A stretch of 64,000 nucleotides of DNA from JAENVU01 sp963801105 (GTDB taxonomy: Bacteria; Actinomycetota; Acidimicrobiia; IMCC26256; JAENVU01): assembly GCA_963801105.1 (NCBI GenBank), contig CAWDDH010000003.1, forward strand, positions 3,286,001-3,350,000, read 5' to 3'. The notes beneath the pieces are model-generated. The model had not been told where the DNA came from, searched no databases, and worked only from the letters and a program-made list of their open reading frames with translations. Below are positions 26,660 through 33,854 of the stretch, piece after piece (within the stretch, counting starts at the first letter, position 1; each line of letters begins with the position of its first letter). Made by a program: the position numbers and the translations under genes.

Positions 26660-26679
26660 ATTAGATCGATCGATCTAAT
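26660..26679. promoter_or_regulatory. 20-bp perfect palindromic operator between NTF2-like and TetR genes
   Basis: ATTAGATCGATCGATCTAAT is an exact palindrome. It abuts the TAGTAT -10 box (26679-26684) of the TetR gene and lies 20 bases upstream of the divergent GTG start. It resembles the TAGACC-type operators of the LmrA/YxaF TetR subgroup, to which the neighbouring regulator belongs by its C-terminal domain. Binding would repress both genes. Confidence 0.8.
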
Positions 26680-26690
26680 AGTATGGGCCC

Positions 26691-27284
26691 ATGCCCACCA
26701 CCGCACCGGATCGGCCGGCGACCAAGGACCGGATCCTCGAGGCGAGCGCCGAGCTGTTCCGGCGCCACGGCTACGCCGGGACCGGCATCAAGGCGATTCT
26801 CACCGCCAGCGAGACCCCCTACGGGTCCCTCTACCACTTCTTCCCCGGCGGGAAGGAGGAGCTCGGCGTCGAGGCGCTCCGGGCCGGCGGCGTGATGTAC
26901 CGCGAGCTGGTGGAGATGGTCTTCGCCCCGGGCGTCGACGTCGTGACCGCGACCCGCGACTTCTTCGAGGGCGCCGCCGCGGTCGTGGAAGCGGCCGATT
27001 ACGCCGACGCCTGTCCCGTCGCGACCGTCGCGCTCGAGATCGCGACCACGAACGAGCCGATGCGGATCGCCGCCGCCGAAGCGTTCGAATCCTGGCTCGC
27101 GGTGCTGCGGTCCCGCCTGGTGGCGGCCGGGCTCTCGCGGCGCCGGTCGCGCGACGTCGCCGTCGACCTGTTCTGTCTCGTCGAGGGCGCGTTCCTGCTG
27201 AGCCGCACCACCCGGTCCGTCGCACCGATCCGGACCGCGGGCAAGGCCGCCGTCGCCATCGTCCGCGGCGCGCTTGCCGGCTGA
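26691..27284 (+). CDS. TetR-family transcriptional regulator (LmrA/YxaF-like)
   Basis: The 197-residue protein has an N-terminal TetR helix-turn-helix (TKDRILEASAELFRRHGYAG, then GTGIKAILTASETPYGSLYHFF). Its C-terminal domain matches the LmrA/YxaF type (CPVATVALEIATTNEPMR). The recognition-helix segment SETPYGSLYHFFPGGKEEL is typical of this subgroup. A TAGTAT box six bases before the ATG indicates a leaderless transcript, and the palindromic operator just upstream indicates autoregulation. The inducer is unknown. Confidence 0.92.
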   Translation: MPTTAPDRPATKDRILEASAELFRRHGYAGTGIKAILTASETPYGSLYHFFPGGKEELGVEALRAGGVMYRELVEMVFAPGVDVVTATRDFFEGAAAVVEAADYADACPVATVALEIATTNEPMRIAAAEAFESWLAVLRSRLVAAGLSRRRSRDVAVDLFCLVEGAFLLSRTTRSVAPIRTAGKAAVAIVRGALAG

Positions 27285-27300
27285 TCGCTGACGACGGTCG

Positions 27301-28059
27301 CTACGCCGTGCCGCGCGCGGCCCAGGCCCGGGCCGTGACGACGAACGGCTCGTGCGGAAGCTCGGCGCGACACGCTTCCCGCAGCGCGGCCCGCTCGGGG
27401 TCGCCGAGTCCCGCGACGTAGCGCCCGGCGGGTCCGACGCCCAGCGTGTACGGCTCCCACCACTCGTCGAACGTCGCGTGCTCGACGCGCACGCTGACGG
27501 CGCCGTCCTCGACGTCGCGCAGGCCCGCTTCCCGGAGCAGTGCCGCGAGATGGCCGCGCTTCGCACCGGCGCGCCCGGACTCGTCGTCCACGCCTGAGTC
27601 CAGCCGGCGCGCGCCGTCCCAGAACGAGCGGAGCGGCCCGGTCCCCTCGCCGTGGTCCCACACGCACGCGGCCACGATCCCGCCGTCGTGGGTGACCCGC
27701 GCCATCTCGCGGAGTCCCCCGACCGGGTCCTTCATGAAGTGGACGACGAGCTGCGCGAGCGCGGCGTCGAACGTGTCGTCGGTGAAGGGCAGGTCCTCGG
27801 CGGTGGCCTGGCGGACGTCGACCCCCGGACGCCGCTCGATCGCGGCGGCGACGAACTGCTCGGTCGGGTCCACCGCGGCGATCGACTCGGCACCGACCCG
27901 CCCGACGAGCTCGGCCGTCAGCGCGCCTGGTCCGCACCCCACGTCGAGCACGTGCATCCCGGCCGCGATGTCCGCGAAGTCGCAGAACTCGGCCGCGAGC
28001 GGGATCGAGTACCGGCCCATGAACCGGTCGTACGCGGAAGCCGCGACAGCGAAGGACAC
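27301..28059 (-). CDS. Class I SAM-dependent methyltransferase
   Basis: The 252-residue methyltransferase shows motif I VLDVGCGPGALTAEL (about 40-54), motif II VDPTEQF, motif III ATAEDLPFTDDTFDAALAQL and post-motif GGLREMARVTHDGG. It resembles the UbiE/methyltransf_11 type. The start MSFAVAASAYDRFMGR is copied as a degraded fragment about 520 bp upstream (28530-28578), showing a local duplication. It is convergent with the TetR gene, with 16 bases between them. The substrate is unknown. Confidence 0.9.
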   Translation of the reverse strand: MSFAVAASAYDRFMGRYSIPLAAEFCDFADIAAGMHVLDVGCGPGALTAELVGRVGAESIAAVDPTEQFVAAAIERRPGVDVRQATAEDLPFTDDTFDAALAQLVVHFMKDPVGGLREMARVTHDGGIVAACVWDHGEGTGPLRSFWDGARRLDSGVDDESGRAGAKRGHLAALLREAGLRDVEDGAVSVRVEHATFDEWWEPYTLGVGPAGRYVAGLGDPERAALREACRAELPHEPFVVTARAWAARGTA

Positions 28060-28101
28060 GCCCGGAATCTACGCCAAGCGACCACTGGCTACGCTCCGAC
28101 C

Positions 28102-28395
28102 ATGGCTGCTGTGATCAACCACCTCCGCTTCCGTGACCCCGTCGATCCCGACCTCTTCGCCGACGCGGACGCGACGCTCGTGCCCCGCATGCGCGCGATC
28201 GAGGGGTTCCGCGGCCTCCACGTGGTCCAGACCGGCGAGCGGGAGATCGTGCTCGTGATCCTGGGCGACACCGTCGAGGTGCTCGACCAGATCGCGACCG
28301 AGGTCGGCTCGCCGTGGATGGTCGAGCACGTGGTCCCGCTGCTCGACGGTCCGCCCGGCCGTCACCTCGGGCCCGAGCTCCTCACCGTCGTCTGA
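28102..28395 (+). CDS. Small ABM-like alpha/beta-barrel protein
   Basis: The 97-residue protein begins MAAVINHLRFRDPVDPDLF and has the beta-alpha-beta pattern of dimeric alpha/beta-barrel (antibiotic monooxygenase-like) domains: MRAIEGFRGLHVVQTGEREIV, then a helix, then SPWMVEHVVPLL. A TACGCT box six bases before the ATG suggests a leaderless start. It is divergent from the methyltransferase gene. No cofactor or catalytic residue can be assigned. Confidence 0.7.
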   Translation: MAAVINHLRFRDPVDPDLFADADATLVPRMRAIEGFRGLHVVQTGEREIVLVILGDTVEVLDQIATEVGSPWMVEHVVPLLDGPPGRHLGPELLTVV

Positions 28396-28430
28396 GCCGG
28401 GCGGAGGTCGGCGCCGGGCGGTCCGGGGTG

Positions 28431-28489
28431 GCTGACGGACCCGAACCCCCGACCACTGGGTTGTAAGCGCAGCGCTCCGACCCAGCTGA
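28431..28489 (-). pseudogene. Decayed partial copy of tRNA-Val
   Basis: The segment aligns with the 3' three-quarters of the intact tRNA-Val(TAC) at 31907-31980 (D arm to acceptor 3' side) with about six differences in 55 bases. The anticodon loop CTTACAA is intact but the stem is broken (CTGCG facing CCCAG), and no 5' acceptor strand is present. The orientation equals that of the intact gene. A 3'-end copy at a distance is what tRNA-targeted integration leaves behind. Confidence 0.75.
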
Positions 28490-28529
28490 CATCCTCGTCG
28501 ACGGCCCGCGCTTCGGGGCGCTTGGCTCA

Positions 28530-28578
28530 ACCGGCCCATGAACCGGTCGTACGCGGATGCCGAGACCGCGAAGATCAC
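28530..28578 (-). pseudogene. Fragment of a methyltransferase gene start
   Basis: About 48 bases match the first codons of the methyltransferase gene (28011-28058) with roughly five mismatches, giving a start-like FAVSASAYDRFMGR, after which the reading diverges completely. It lies 40 bases beyond the tRNA-Val remnant. The pair appears to be the debris of a duplication or recombination junction. Confidence 0.7.
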
Positions 28579-28605
28579 CGATTCACCGTAGGTCCGGCTG
28601 TGAGG

Positions 28606-29232
28606 TCAGAACTGCGGGACGGCAGGCGCGACCGGGTGGTCCGGATCGCGGGCGGGATCGCCCTCCGGCAGGGTGCCCTCGAACCACCGGTCGAGCTTCC
28701 AGTCGGGTACCGGAGGATCGGTCGACCCTCCGGGCACGAACGGCGAGCGCTCGACCAGCTCGTAGTGGTGGACATACCGCCGGCAGTTGGCGAACACGGC
28801 TTCGCCGTGCACGCGTACCACCAGCTGCGCCCCTGGATAACCGTCGATCAACGGATCGTCGTGGTCGATGCCGGCCACACCGTTGAACCGCAGGCGCGTC
28901 CCGTGCTCGAAGTCCGCGAAGAGGATGCCGACGTGGGGGTTCACGGCGATGTTGCCCATCGAGAGGAACATCCCGTTGCCGTCGTAGACCGGGAAGGCGA
29001 TCGTGTGCGCGTCGACCACGCGCACGAACCCGGGTGCGCCTCCCTTGTACGAGCACTGCGGCAGGCCGTTGGCGTCCACGGTGGCCAGGAAGAACATATC
29101 CCGGGATTCGATGAACCTGCGGTGGGCATCGCCGATCGTGTCCCCGGTCGCTTCGTCGAGGCGGTCGGCGAGGCGGCGGGTGTCGAAGCGGTCCTGGAGC
29201 TCGCGCTGACCGTCGTGGTAGTCCTGACCCAT
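28606..29232 (-). CDS. Pyridoxamine 5'-phosphate oxidase (PPOX)-family flavin/F420 protein
   Basis: The 208-residue split beta-barrel protein has the PPOX core: FIESRDMFFLATVDANGLPQ, then GGAPGFVRVVDAHTIAFPVY, GNIAVNPHVGILFADF and GAQLVVRVHGEAVF. The family binds FMN or F420 at dimer interfaces and reduces or oxidises small molecules; the actual cofactor cannot be told. GAGGGGAT precedes ATG 29232. It is the last of a minus-strand group with a broken Coq4-like gene and a UGT, all inside the segment bounded by the tRNA-Val copies. Confidence 0.85.
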   Translation of the reverse strand: MGQDYHDGQRELQDRFDTRRLADRLDEATGDTIGDAHRRFIESRDMFFLATVDANGLPQCSYKGGAPGFVRVVDAHTIAFPVYDGNGMFLSMGNIAVNPHVGILFADFEHGTRLRFNGVAGIDHDDPLIDGYPGAQLVVRVHGEAVFANCRRYVHHYELVERSPFVPGGSTDPPVPDWKLDRWFEGTLPEGDPARDPDHPVAPAVPQF

Positions 29233-29243
29233 TGTCGATCCCC

Positions 29244-29811
29244 TCAACTCGTAGGCAGATTGCCGGTGATGCCGGTGGGATACCGCTCGTCGACACGGGT
29301 CCAACTGGGCTCGCCCTGGACGAGGGCGCGCAGCTTCTGCGCCCACCGTTCGGTCTCCTCCCGCTGGTTGTTCGGCTCGCCTTCGGCGGCGGGAGGCAGG
29401 TCGCCAACGTATCGGATCTCGAACAGCCCGATTTGCGTCGCCAGCCACACGAAGACCCCTCGGATCGGGGTCGGCGCGCCCGCTGAGGGCGAACACCTCG
29501 CGCTCGCCATTGAGGTTGGTGCCGTAGTCGGCGAGCACGTGCACGAAATCGTGCTGGGCAAGGTAGGCGGAGGCCCCGTCGACGGATCCCAGTGGCCCGA
29601 AGCCGCCACTCCGGTACCTGTCCCAGGCGCCGCGACCGAGCGTGCCGTGCCCGAGACCGGCGAAGCCCATCCACCGCTCGGCCAGCACTTCGCGCTCGGC
29701 CGTCGGCGGCGGCGAGCTGAGATCGCGCTGATTCGGTGACCGGAGGGGAGCCGAACCTCGGCGCGCGAGCGGGCGAGCCCGCAGGGACGCCGAGATCCAG
29801 CTCGACCGCAC
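29244..29811 (-). pseudogene. Coq4-like gene with a frameshift
   Basis: Two frames together give one protein. The first reads RWMGFAGLGHGTLGRGAW then AYLAQHDFVHVLADYGTNLN, with the HDxxH metal motif of Coq4. The second continues GVFVWLATQIGLFEIRY and ERWAQKLRALVQGEP to the stop at 29244. The shift lies near 29460-29500, where neither frame alone is sensible; the span of 568 bases is one more than a multiple of three. Coq4 proteins act in quinone biosynthesis, but bacterial members are often of unknown role. The start is uncertain. Confidence 0.6.
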
Positions 29812-29829
29812 GGACGGCTGCAGGTACCG

Positions 29830-30996
29830 CTACCGCGCCCGGGCCACGAGGCTCTCGATGACCGCCACCGCGTCCGCGGCGGCCGGCATCGCCGAGATCT
29901 CCTGTGCGAGGCGCCGTGCCACCGCCCGCTCACGACTCTCCTCGTCCGTGACGGCCAGCACCGCCTCACGAACGGCCGCGGCGTCGAGCTCCTCGGGTCG
30001 GAGGACTCGCGCCGCGCCCGCCTGCTCGCAGGCGAGCGCGTTCTCGAACTGATCGGCCCCCTGCGGGACGAGCACCAGCGGCAAGCCGGCGTGCAGCGCG
30101 GCCAACGTGGTTCCCGAGCCCCCGTGGCACAGCACCGCGTCGCACTGCGCGAGCAGCGGACGAAGCGGCAGCCACCGGTGCACGTGCACGTTGGACGGGC
30201 CCTTGGCCAATAGCTCCGGGTCGTTGTTGGGCCCGACGGTCACGACGACATCCAGGTCCTCGCCCCCCACCGCGTCGAGCAGCACTTCGAACGTCGAGAG
30301 CTGGTTGAAGAGCGGGACAGTCCCGAGCGAGACGTAGAGGACCCGGCGTGCATCGAGCGCATCCGCCAGGTCTGACGGGAGCGCCTCGGTGCCGTTCCCG
30401 GCGATCTCGGGACGGATCGGCTGCACGAGGCGTGCCGGCGCCGCGTCACCGAGGCGCATGCTCGGCGGGCACGGATCCAGGTAGCAATCGAGGTAGACGC
30501 CCGCACGGGGATCCGCGGCCAACCCCTCGGACTCCCAGAGCGGAGCCACCCGTGCCGCCGCGGCGGCAACCATCTCCGATGGGAGCACCTGCCCGAAGCC
30601 GTAGGTCACCGATGGGATGCGATGCCGCGACGCCACGATCGGTGACGCCATCTCCACCGGAGGGTGCACGACGGCGTCGGGCCCGAACTCCTCCACGATG
30701 CGACCCAGCTCGGGCAGCAGCTCGGTCGCGAAGACACCACCGAACATCGCGGCCCCGAACGCCGCATCGGCGCCTTCCCCACCGGCAACGCTCGGGTCGC
30801 TGAACGCACGCATCGCCGCCTCCGTCGCCGACGGCCCGATGACCACCGGGTCGAAGCCGGCCGTCTCGACCCGCTCGGTGACGCCGGGACCCACCGCGAT
30901 CAGTACCTCGTGCCCGCGTGCTCGGAGCGCACCGGCGATCGGCAGCAGAGGGATGACGACACCTTCCATCGGAGTCGAGGTACAGAGCACTCGCAT
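29830..30996 (-). CDS. UGT/MGT-type glycosyltransferase (GT1 family)
   Basis: The 388-residue GT-B fold enzyme begins RVLCTSTPMEGVVIPLLPIA, with the acceptor-side dipeptide region. The donor-binding signature comes late: CHGGSGTTLAALHAGLPLVL followed by VPQGADQFENA. This matches antibiotic and macrolide glycosyltransferases that use nucleotide-activated sugars on small hydrophobic acceptors. GGAG precedes ATG 30996. It is next to a TetR regulator transcribed in the same direction 53 bases upstream, which may control it. The acceptor is unknown. Confidence 0.9.
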   Translation of the reverse strand: MRVLCTSTPMEGVVIPLLPIAGALRARGHEVLIAVGPGVTERVETAGFDPVVIGPSATEAAMRAFSDPSVAGGEGADAAFGAAMFGGVFATELLPELGRIVEEFGPDAVVHPPVEMASPIVASRHRIPSVTYGFGQVLPSEMVAAAAARVAPLWESEGLAADPRAGVYLDCYLDPCPPSMRLGDAAPARLVQPIRPEIAGNGTEALPSDLADALDARRVLYVSLGTVPLFNQLSTFEVLLDAVGGEDLDVVVTVGPNNDPELLAKGPSNVHVHRWLPLRPLLAQCDAVLCHGGSGTTLAALHAGLPLVLVPQGADQFENALACEQAGAARVLRPEELDAAAVREAVLAVTDEESRERAVARRLAQEISAMPAAADAVAVIESLVARAR

Positions 30997-31049
30997 CGGG
31001 AATCTCCTTGGTCGTGCGGCTCGCCCGACGGCGATGCCGAGGTCACTTC

Positions 31050-31643
31050 TCAATCGGTTCGGCCAGGATCGAGCACACCCTCGATGATGCGCACCACGAC
31101 CGCCTCCGCAGCCTTGCGCCCGAAACCGAGGTCGCGTCGCAGCAGCTTCCAGACGTAGGCGTCCGTGGCCACGAGGAGTGCCGCGATCACGCGCCGGCGC
31201 TCCCGCGGCCCGTATGTGGCCAATCGGTCGGCGAAGGTGGCCTCCACCCGTTCGCGGTGGATGGCCCGCCCGCGTGCGACCACCGCGGCCAGCCCGTCGA
31301 TCCGATGTTCGTTCGCCAACATCCACATGAGGCGATCGCCGTTCTCCTCGAACTCGTCGAACACGCGGCCGACCACTTCCGGGACCGACCGGCCCGCCGG
31401 GGGCGGTGTCGCGTACTCCGAGCTGAGCGACCCCACGACCGTCGCGATGATGAGCCCTTCCTTGCTCCCGAATGCGCGCAGCACGGTCTGAACGCTGGTG
31501 CCGGCGCTCTCGGCGACGAGGGCAAGCGTGAAGTCGGGGGCCTGGGACGAGATCAGACCACGAGCCGCGTCGATGATTCTCTGCCTGGTGGCGGCGGCCT
31601 GCTCGTTCCGCTTGGCCATCGAGTACGACCGCGACGTATTCAT
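31050..31643 (-). CDS. TetR-family transcriptional regulator
   Basis: The 197-residue protein has a TetR DNA-binding domain (ATRQRIIDAARGLISSQAPD, then ALVAESAGTSVQTVLRAFGS) and an unclassified helical ligand domain. A 24-bp imperfect palindrome sits 11 bases upstream of its ATG, which suggests autorepression. It is probably co-transcribed with the UGT gene. The start is the ATG at 31643; an internal ATG at 31619 is possible. Confidence 0.9.
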   Translation of the reverse strand: MNTSRSYSMAKRNEQAAATRQRIIDAARGLISSQAPDFTLALVAESAGTSVQTVLRAFGSKEGLIIATVVGSLSSEYATPPPAGRSVPEVVGRVFDEFEENGDRLMWMLANEHRIDGLAAVVARGRAIHRERVEATFADRLATYGPRERRRVIAALLVATDAYVWKLLRRDLGFGRKAAEAVVVRIIEGVLDPGRTD

Positions 31644-31654
31644 GTCCAGGACAG

Positions 31655-31678
31655 TGACACGAATCCAGATTCATGTCA
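31655..31678. promoter_or_regulatory. 24-bp inverted repeat, probable TetR operator
   Basis: TGACACGAATC at 31655-31665 and GATTCATGTCA at 31668-31678 are reverse complements except for one position, around a CA centre. The site lies just upstream of the TetR start codon, where RNA polymerase would bind. Confidence 0.7.
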
Positions 31679-31906
31679 ACCATGTTCATATGAATTGGTC
31701 TTGCCCAGGGTTCGAACGCCGGCCCTTGCCTCCGGCACTGCGTCGCGAACGCGCTCGACGCCATGCTCGCCGCCGCGATGGCGGGCCGACCCCCCTCCGG
31801 GCGTCGAGCGCCCGCGGGTGGGTTGAGTCAGGAACATCAGTTCGCCGAGCGGTCGGACACGCAACATCGGTCGTGACCGGGGAATCGTTGTCGAAACGAC
31901 AACGGG

Positions 31907-31980
31907 TGGGCGCTGAGGGACTCGAACCCCCGACCACTGCGTTGTAAGCGCAGCGCTCTGACCAACTGAGCTAAGCGCCC
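31907..31980 (-). tRNA. tRNA-Val (anticodon TAC)
   Basis: A full cloverleaf: acceptor GGGCGCT/AGCGCCC with discriminator A, D-arm GCTC/GAGC, anticodon stem CTGCG/CGCAG with loop CTTACAA (anticodon TAC, reads GUA), and T-arm with TTCGAGT. The terminal CCA is not encoded (CCC follows). A decayed copy of its 3' portion lies at 28431-28489, in the same orientation. Confidence 0.97.
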
Positions 31981-32259
31981 CGAAGGGCTCCGAGGGTAGC
32001 CGCCCGTCGACGCGCCGACTCCGGGTCGCGCCCGGGCCGTGGACCACTTCTCGGAGCGTTCCGACGCGCGAAACGCGCCGAACAGAGCGCGTATTCGGCG
32101 CGCAAGGCGTCGGGCGGGAGGGGGATCCGCCGATGCGGGCCGGGGCTCGTCTGGGGACGAGGAAGTCGTCCCTGTCTCGGTCGGGGCGGCGGGGGGATGC
32201 GCCCCGACCACGACTCTGACTGCGTCACCCCGGCCCGCCGTCGATCGGCGGCGGCCCGG
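31981..32259. other. Intergenic region without a recognisable gene
   Basis: The stretch upstream of tRNA-Val holds open frames on both strands, but their translations are Arg/Pro-rich without domains and I reject them. The tRNA promoter should lie in the first 50 bases, though no convincing -10 box stands out. The rest up to the whiB terminator hairpin shows nothing I can interpret. Confidence 0.5.
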
Positions 32260-32292
32260 CCGGCCCGGGAGGGTCTCCCCGTCCCGGGCCGG
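32260..32292 (-). terminator. Strong hairpin downstream of whiB, probable terminator
   Basis: CCGGCCCGGGA at 32260-32270 pairs perfectly with TCCCGGGCCGG at 32282-32292 (11 bp, 11-base loop), 18 bases beyond the whiB stop codon. No T-run follows, which is common in high-GC actinobacteria. Confidence 0.55.
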
Positions 32293-32310
32293 TCGCCACC
32301 CTCAGCCCGC

Positions 32311-32655
32311 TTACGCGGACTGCAGCTCGGCGAGCACCTCGCGCACCGAGATCACCGGTGAGAGGAGCTCCGGAGGCCGGACCTTGGGCGGCCGGCCCCG
32401 GTTGCGCTTCTGGGCGAGGATCTTCCCGTTGGCGAGCAGCTCCCCTCCCCAGACGCCCCAGGGCTCGCGCCGGGCCAGCGCGGCCTCGAGGCACTCGTCA
32501 CGCACCGGGCACTCGCGACAGAACGCCTTGGCCCGGGCGATGTCGTCGAGCTGCTCGGAGAAGAACAGCTCGGTGAGCGCCGCCGATCCGTCACGGCACC
32601 GCGCCTCGTCGCGCCAGGTCTCCGTGTCGGTCATCTCCCACTGCAGTGCGAACAT
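32311..32655 (-). CDS. WhiB-family iron-sulfur transcriptional regulator
   Basis: The 114-residue protein has the WhiB cysteines C20, C46, C49 and C55, a WGVWGG turn near 66-71 and a basic segment KRNRGRPPK that looks like an AT-hook (RGRPPK) for minor-groove binding. A C-terminal extension follows (about 30 residues: PELLSPVISVREVLAELQ). The start ATG 32655 follows AAGGGGG. The AT-hook is typical of WhiB7-like and some WhiB2-like proteins. Its gene stands alone between two terminator-like hairpins. Confidence 0.92.
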   Translation of the reverse strand: MFALQWEMTDTETWRDEARCRDGSAALTELFFSEQLDDIARAKAFCRECPVRDECLEAALARREPWGVWGGELLANGKILAQKRNRGRPPKVRPPELLSPVISVREVLAELQSA

Positions 32656-32749
32656 GTCATGCCCCCTTCGTCGGGTGGTCGGGTTGTCGGGTCGGTGTCG
32701 GGCAGGGATCTCGGGCTTCGCGGGCCGGTGCGGAAGCGGGGCCACAACG

Positions 32750-32778
32750 AAAAAGCCGCCGGGGTTCGCCCCGGCGGC
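32750..32778 (-). terminator. Intrinsic terminator with T-run (minus strand)
   Basis: GCCGCCGGGG at 32755-32764 pairs perfectly with CCCCGGCGGC at 32769-32778 around a four-base loop. On the minus strand it is followed directly by TTTTT (32754-32750), a textbook Rho-independent terminator. It ends the small unit transcribed from about 33030, 28 bases after the stop codon of the 55-codon frame. Confidence 0.88.
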
Positions 32779-32805
32779 CTGGTCAGGTCTTGCAGTCGGT
32801 GTGAG

Positions 32806-32973
32806 CTACTGCGAGAGGATCAGGGGCCGGGGCCGGCGCTTCGTGGCGGGGTTGGCCACGAAAATCGGCGCAACGGTCCACGAGCGGGTCGACGGCATCG
32901 GGCACGCACCGCCGCCATACGCGCGCGCAAGCCCGGCGTCATGCCGGTGCTGGAGCTGAGCGAGGCGAGTCAT
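32806..32973 (-). CDS. Putative small protein (55 residues) in its own transcription unit
   Basis: The frame begins MTRLAQLQHRHDAGLARAYG, continues with PMPSTRSWTVAPIFVANPAT and ends in a basic tail (KRRPRP, LILSQ). I recognise no family. What supports it is context: an AT-rich TAAAAT -10 box at 33040-33045 within a dyad, then the frame, then a strong T-run terminator 28 bases past the stop. A longer TTG-started form (from 33036) is possible. It could also be a small regulatory RNA of about 280 bases with a chance frame. Confidence 0.4.
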   Translation of the reverse strand: MTRLAQLQHRHDAGLARAYGGGACPMPSTRSWTVAPIFVANPATKRRPRPLILSQ

Positions 32974-33029
32974 CGTGGTGGTGTCCCTGGTCGGTGAGTC
33001 GGCCAGACACTTCCAGACGGAGGTGGGGC

Positions 33030-33054
33030 CGGTCAACCGATTTTATCGACCGGT
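33030..33054 (-). promoter_or_regulatory. Promoter and dyad for the small transcription unit
   Basis: Read on the minus strand, TAAAAT (33045-33040) is a near-consensus -10 box, striking in this GC-rich setting. It sits inside an imperfect inverted repeat, CCGGTCGAT at one side and ATCGGTTGACCGG at the other, which could be a regulator site. It abuts the stop of the upstream IMPase gene. Confidence 0.5.
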
Positions 33055-33854
33055 CACCCCGAGCGCTGGATGCCCGATTCCCGGGCCAGGGCGAGCACCT
33101 CGGCGTGGACCGCCGGGGGTGCCGCCACGATGTCGCCCGAGTCCAGCCAGGCCCGGTCGTCGCCCACCCAGTCGGTGACGAGGCCACCGGCCTCACGGAC
33201 GAGCAGTGCTCCGGCGGCGACATCCCACGGGCCGAGCCGCAGCTCGAAGTACCCGTCGAAGACCCCGGCCGCGGTCCAGGCGAGATCGAGGCTCGCGGCC
33301 CCGGCCCGGCGCAGGTCCTCGAACCGGTGCAGGGCCCGCCCGAAGATCCCGAGGTACGGATCCTTGAGATCCTCGTGGCGGAAGGGGAACCCGGTCGCGA
33401 CCATCGCCCGATCCGGACCGCGGGTCGAGACCGCCAGCGGGGTGCCGTCGCGGAACGCGCCCCCACCTTCGGTCGCGACGTACGTCTCGCCGAGCAGCGG
33501 AGCATGGACCACGCCGACGATCGGCACGCCGTCGCGCACCAGACCGATCGACACGCCGACGGCCGGGAACCCGTGCAGGAAGTTCGCGGTGCCGTCGAGC
33601 GGATCACAGATCCACCCGAGCGGACCCCGCTCTCCACCCGACTCCTCCCCGAAGAACCGGATGTCGGGCGCGCCCTCGGCGAGCGCGGCGGCGATCGTCC
33701 GCTCGCTGGTGACGTCGACGTCGCTCACCCAGTCGCCGGGCGACTTCTCGCGGACGTTGCTCGGGTCCGAGAACCCGCGACGCACGACCTCACCGCCGGC
33801 ACGGGCCGCGGCCTCGGCCAGCCGGGCGAGGCGGGCCAGGTCGAGGCCGGTCAT
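33054..33854 (-). CDS. Inositol-monophosphatase-family phosphatase
   Basis: The 266-residue protein shows the IMPase/FBPase metal-site motifs: FFGEESGG (first metal Glu), ICDPLDGTANFLHGFP (DPxDGT) and AWTAAGVFDGYFELRLGPWDVAAG (WD motif). Likely substrates are inositol-1-phosphate or histidinol-phosphate; actinobacterial HisN belongs here, and the two cannot be separated by eye. The gene overlaps a second IMPase-family gene by four bases (ATGA). Confidence 0.9.
   Translation of the reverse strand: MTGLDLARLARLAEAAARAGGEVVRRGFSDPSNVREKSPGDWVSDVDVTSERTIAAALAEGAPDIRFFGEESGGERGPLGWICDPLDGTANFLHGFPAVGVSIGLVRDGVPIVGVVHAPLLGETYVATEGGGAFRDGTPLAVSTRGPDRAMVATGFPFRHEDLKDPYLGIFGRALHRFEDLRRAGAASLDLAWTAAGVFDGYFELRLGPWDVAAGALLVREAGGLVTDWVGDDRAWLDSGDIVAAPPAVHAEVLALARESGIQRSG

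Noticed and set aside
31971..32228. Minus-strand frame upstream of tRNA-Val
   Set aside because: It overlaps the tRNA 5' end, is Arg/Pro-rich and lacks a start signal.
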